Of a stretch of 64,000 nt of DNA, positions 60,993 to 64,000 are shown piece after piece. The position numbers and the translations under genes are program-made. The stretch is from Cladochytrium replicatum (lineage: Eukaryota; Chytridiomycota; Chytridiomycetes; Cladochytriales; Cladochytriaceae): NCBI GenBank assembly GCA_025526935.1, contig JAHLKD010000006.1, positions 336,001-400,000 of the forward strand, written 5' to 3'. Numbering within the stretch: position 1 is the stretch's first letter; each line of letters starts with the position of its first letter. The notes below the pieces were generated by a model. The model was given only the letters and a program-made list of their open reading frames with translations. It did no database searches and was not told the origin of the DNA.

Positions 60993-63900
60993 GCAGAAAA
61001 CCCATCACAAGTGCACTTTTTGGCTCAAAGTCACGAAGGCCATCCTCAGCCCAGTCCGCTGCGTCTGATGGGACTGGATTTAGACACCCTTCGTTCGACT
61101 TTGAGCAAGCAGCGCGGACCTACCAAGCAGAAGTGCTTGCCCAGGAACGTGAACGGGCCGCTATGCCTAGACCCGCACCAGCAAAGTTCAGCACCACCGT
61201 TTCGACGGCGTTGCTTGCAGCTGCGACTGAAGCTGCGTTCCGAGCAGGTCTGACAGAAGTTGAGAACAATCTCATTGAAGTTCGAACTCTCCTGAACGTC
61301 CGTGGACCTGGTGTGAGTGGAGAGCAACCTATCCGCGTTGGGCCGGAGCTTGTGGAAGAGTTGGATGGTGGAATCACGAGGACACCGTCGATTTTGCTGT
61401 TCCACAAGCGAAGTATGGCTCGGGACCTAGCGCTGTTTGACCAAATCAACGCTTGGAAATTGAGTAACCCGAGCGGGACACTTTCTGAGGCGCTGACACG
61501 ATTTGCCGGTACGTTTGTCTTGTTTGAGCTGGTCGAAACGTTATTAATCGGAACTTCAGCGGAACACATGCACGGTGACGCTATCTGCAAAATTCTTTAC
61601 GAAAACTCAACAACACACCATGATGCAATCTTGCGCTTTGAGATTGCCCAAGACAAATTCAACGCAGATGTTTACAGAGATGCGCAGAAGTTTGCCTCTA
61701 TCACCCACCCTGATCCCGGACATACCAATCTTGATGCTTCGCAGTTGTCGAGTGCCATCAAAGCAATCGCGTCCCACTCGAAGCAACTTGTTCATCGCTC
61801 TCGCTTCTTGATTGAAGCTACGGAACAATGTCTCTTCATTCAAATTGAACGAGATTTGAGCAAGACTGTGCAAGATTCGGAGGCCGGGAAAGACAAATTC
61901 CTGGAGTCTGCGGCAGGTCCGGTGCCATATCGTGCAGTTCCCGGAAGCTACTTTGTGAAGATCGTAGCACCTTTCGAGGTTCTGGGCAAAGAAGCTGAGC
62001 GGGTTAAATTGCATATGCCGTTGAAGAGGGACCGTGCTCGGCGCATCAGGGCTAAAATGGATCAGTTTGCTGAGAGCAGTCCGACCACTCAATCGCCCAC
62101 TGCTCTTGTTGCCGCTTCTTCCCTGAAGCCAAAGTTAGCGCATATCGCCCAAACTGTTGCAAACGAGAGTGCTACGTCTTCGTCGCAGTCCGTGGCTCAG
62201 AGTGGCGATGGCGTTGTCATTATGATGGAGGAAGGTAATCATGACCAGCACAAGGACTTGAAGAAGCGAAGGGGAACAGACATCACCCACAAATCTTCAA
62301 GCTCCCTGTCGCGATTGTTGCCTGGGAAGAATCACATCAAGCCATATGTTGAAGGCCCTAGCGGGACTGTGCCTGGCAACTTTGACTATATGTTTACCCG
62401 CGTCACCGGTTTCTTGGAATTTGACAATAAAGCATTTGTTCGTTCGAAGATCACCGAATTCAGGAATGGGACTGGTGACCCGGAGGATTTGGCTGACGAA
62501 ACGGACTGGGACCCACGCATCACAAACCGTGTCGCCTTTGTACAGCTTCGTCTGTTCAGCAATACCAGGCGGAACATGTTGGTGAGTGTTATCAAACACG
62601 TGCGAAGTGGTTAACTAATCTCTCACTTCTTCTCTATAGACCCAAATCATGGTGTATCGCCTCAAGTTCCAGGGTTACAAGCCCAATGATCCCATAGCGG
62701 GAATTACAAATCTTCTGACCGATGAGACGTTCACCTCTTTCTACGCGATTCACGATGGTCCTCTTCGGAACTCTCCGCAGGAGACTGTGGGTACTGCCCA
62801 AAACGCTCGATCGTGGCTTTACAACCAGTGGACAGCGGTACCTTTCACGTTTAAGAAGGTTCTCGGTTACCAGCCTCTCAGGCAGGTGCGAGACTATTAC
62901 GGAGAGAAGGTCGGATTCTATTTCGCTTGGCTTGGTTTGTGCCTCTTGCATATGTACTCGAGATGATCTAGACTGAATTTGGTCTTGCGCTCAGGTTTTT
63001 ACGCATTGTGGTGCCAGTTTGCTGCGCTTCTTGGAATCGCTTGTGTTCTCTATGGAATTTATGAGGCCACTCACCTGAGACCGGAGGAAGCGAGGAGCAG
63101 CGAAGTTGGTTATATTATTTTTTTCCGAGTTTTCGACAATGCGGCCACTCTGCCGTTTGCGATCTTCATCAGTCTCTGGTAAACCTTTCCTGGTTTGTTC
63201 GAGCCTTTGACTTAATTGCTATGTACATTAGGGCCACTCTCTTTTTGGAATTTTGGAAGCGAGAAACGCAAATTTTGCGCTATGTCTGGGATTTGTCCGA
63301 CATGAAACTCGAGGTAACGGACTTTGGAAATTGGAGCATGTTGCAACATGGTATTCACATTCTGACTACAGGAAACTCTTCGAGGAGAATGGTTCGGAAC
63401 CAGCAAGCGAGTCAGTCCTATTACTGGTCGTATTGAGCCTTATGTGCCGATCTTCCATCGTATCCTAACATTTGCCTTTACGGGAACCCTGATGTTCTTG
63501 TCTGTGAGTGTTTCTATCAATCAACGTCGATTGTCTATTGACAAATTCTTCAAGGTTCTTCTCATTATCTTCTTCCAAGCAATGATCGTTGTATTCAACG
63601 CATGGTCAAAGAGGCTTGAGAACAAGTACATTCCAATGTTGGGTACTGCAGCTCTTTCTCTGGCAAACATTCTCCTTCTCCAACCAGTATGCCAAAATAC
63701 GGACAAGGCTGGATAAGTATGACTAATGTTCCGGCTTTCTAGGTATACTTGAAGATTGCCAAATGGTTGAATGATGTTGAGAACTACAAGACCGCCACTG
63801 CATATGAGAACGCTCTTAACGTCAAGAACTTCATTCTTACCTTCATCAACAACTACGCCTCCATTTTCTATCTTGGTCTTGTCAAAGCCTGGCTCGTCCT

Positions 63901-64000
63901 TGGAAAGGGAGGCGTGTGGAACCCTAGCGGTGGATTCTTCAGTGTCGAATGCGGCTACGTCCCCTCGCTCAACGGAACGAGCGCAGGGACTTGTCTTTCG
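60989..64000 (+). CDS. Anoctamin/TMEM16-family membrane protein, 3' truncated
   Basis: Exons 60989-62581, 62640-62934, 62995-63178, 63232-63313, 63372-63686 and 63743 to beyond the window are all in phase. The N-terminal ~530 residues are a long cytosolic region with helical and Ser-rich parts. The anoctamin core follows: IMVYRLKFQGYKPNDPIAGI, FYAIHDGPLRN, YQPLRQVRDYYGEKVGFYFAW, LRYVWDLSDMKLEETLRGEW, SPITGRIEPYVPIFHRI, VKNFILTFINNYASIFYLGL. Family members are Ca2+-activated chloride channels or lipid scramblases; fungal Ist2-like members tether ER to plasma membrane. The Ca2+-binding helices lie past the edge, so activity cannot be judged. The long N-terminus is unusual. Confidence 0.88.

Overview
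The window comes from a eukaryotic nuclear genome and looks like an early-diverging, probably flagellated (chytrid-like) fungus. Genes are packed closely on both strands and split by short GT-AG introns, mostly 50-60 bp. Fungal families such as ATG22 sit beside a cAMP-receptor-like GPCR, a tau-type microtubule-binding protein, an anoctamin and a candidate axonemal protein. The lineage is inferred from gene content only.

Layout. Positions 1-2287 hold the 3' part of a polyproline/WH2 actin-type gene. Positions 3-14 kb are an accessory island: a Ty1/copia remnant, then a hAT-type transposon (intact BED/hAT transposase at 7684-10119) flanked by inverted arrays of a 97-bp repeat and by ACCCG-rich ends, then two LINE fragments abutting a tRNA-Gln gene. 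Positions 14-29 kb carry a six-exon candidate axonemal gene, a decayed mitochondrial carrier, a SEM1/DSS1-like remnant, ATG22, unrecognised genes, a hormone-sensitive-lipase-like hydrolase, a small three-exon gene and serine hydroxymethyltransferase. Positions 29.4-32.6 kb are decayed sequence including a serine palmitoyltransferase pseudogene. Positions 32.8-42.9 kb carry QCR2, an NADPH-dependent MDR reductase, a long disordered protein, a tau-like MAP, the GPCR and a DUF2470 membrane protein.

Positions 43-51 kb hold two tandem USP7/HAUSP genes. The upstream one has a complete catalytic triad. The downstream one has lost the catalytic cysteine box and the C-terminal domains. Positions 52.5-56 kb are a second mobile-element graveyard: a Fanzor/TnpB-like remnant, a solo right end of the hAT-like element and a copia pol remnant. 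Positions 56.3-64 kb contain a SIKE/FGFR1OP2-type STRIPAK subunit, a decayed periplasmic-binding-like gene, NEDD8, a FIT/SCS3 lipid protein, a small membrane-anchored thioredoxin-fold-like protein, a spliced 50-codon ORF and an anoctamin that runs off the edge.

The genes do not form one pathway. The strongest leads are the hAT-type element architecture with a Fanzor-like remnant beside a related end, the USP7 pair with one apparent pseudoenzyme, the tau-like repeats, and the small ORF whose stop overlaps the anoctamin start.
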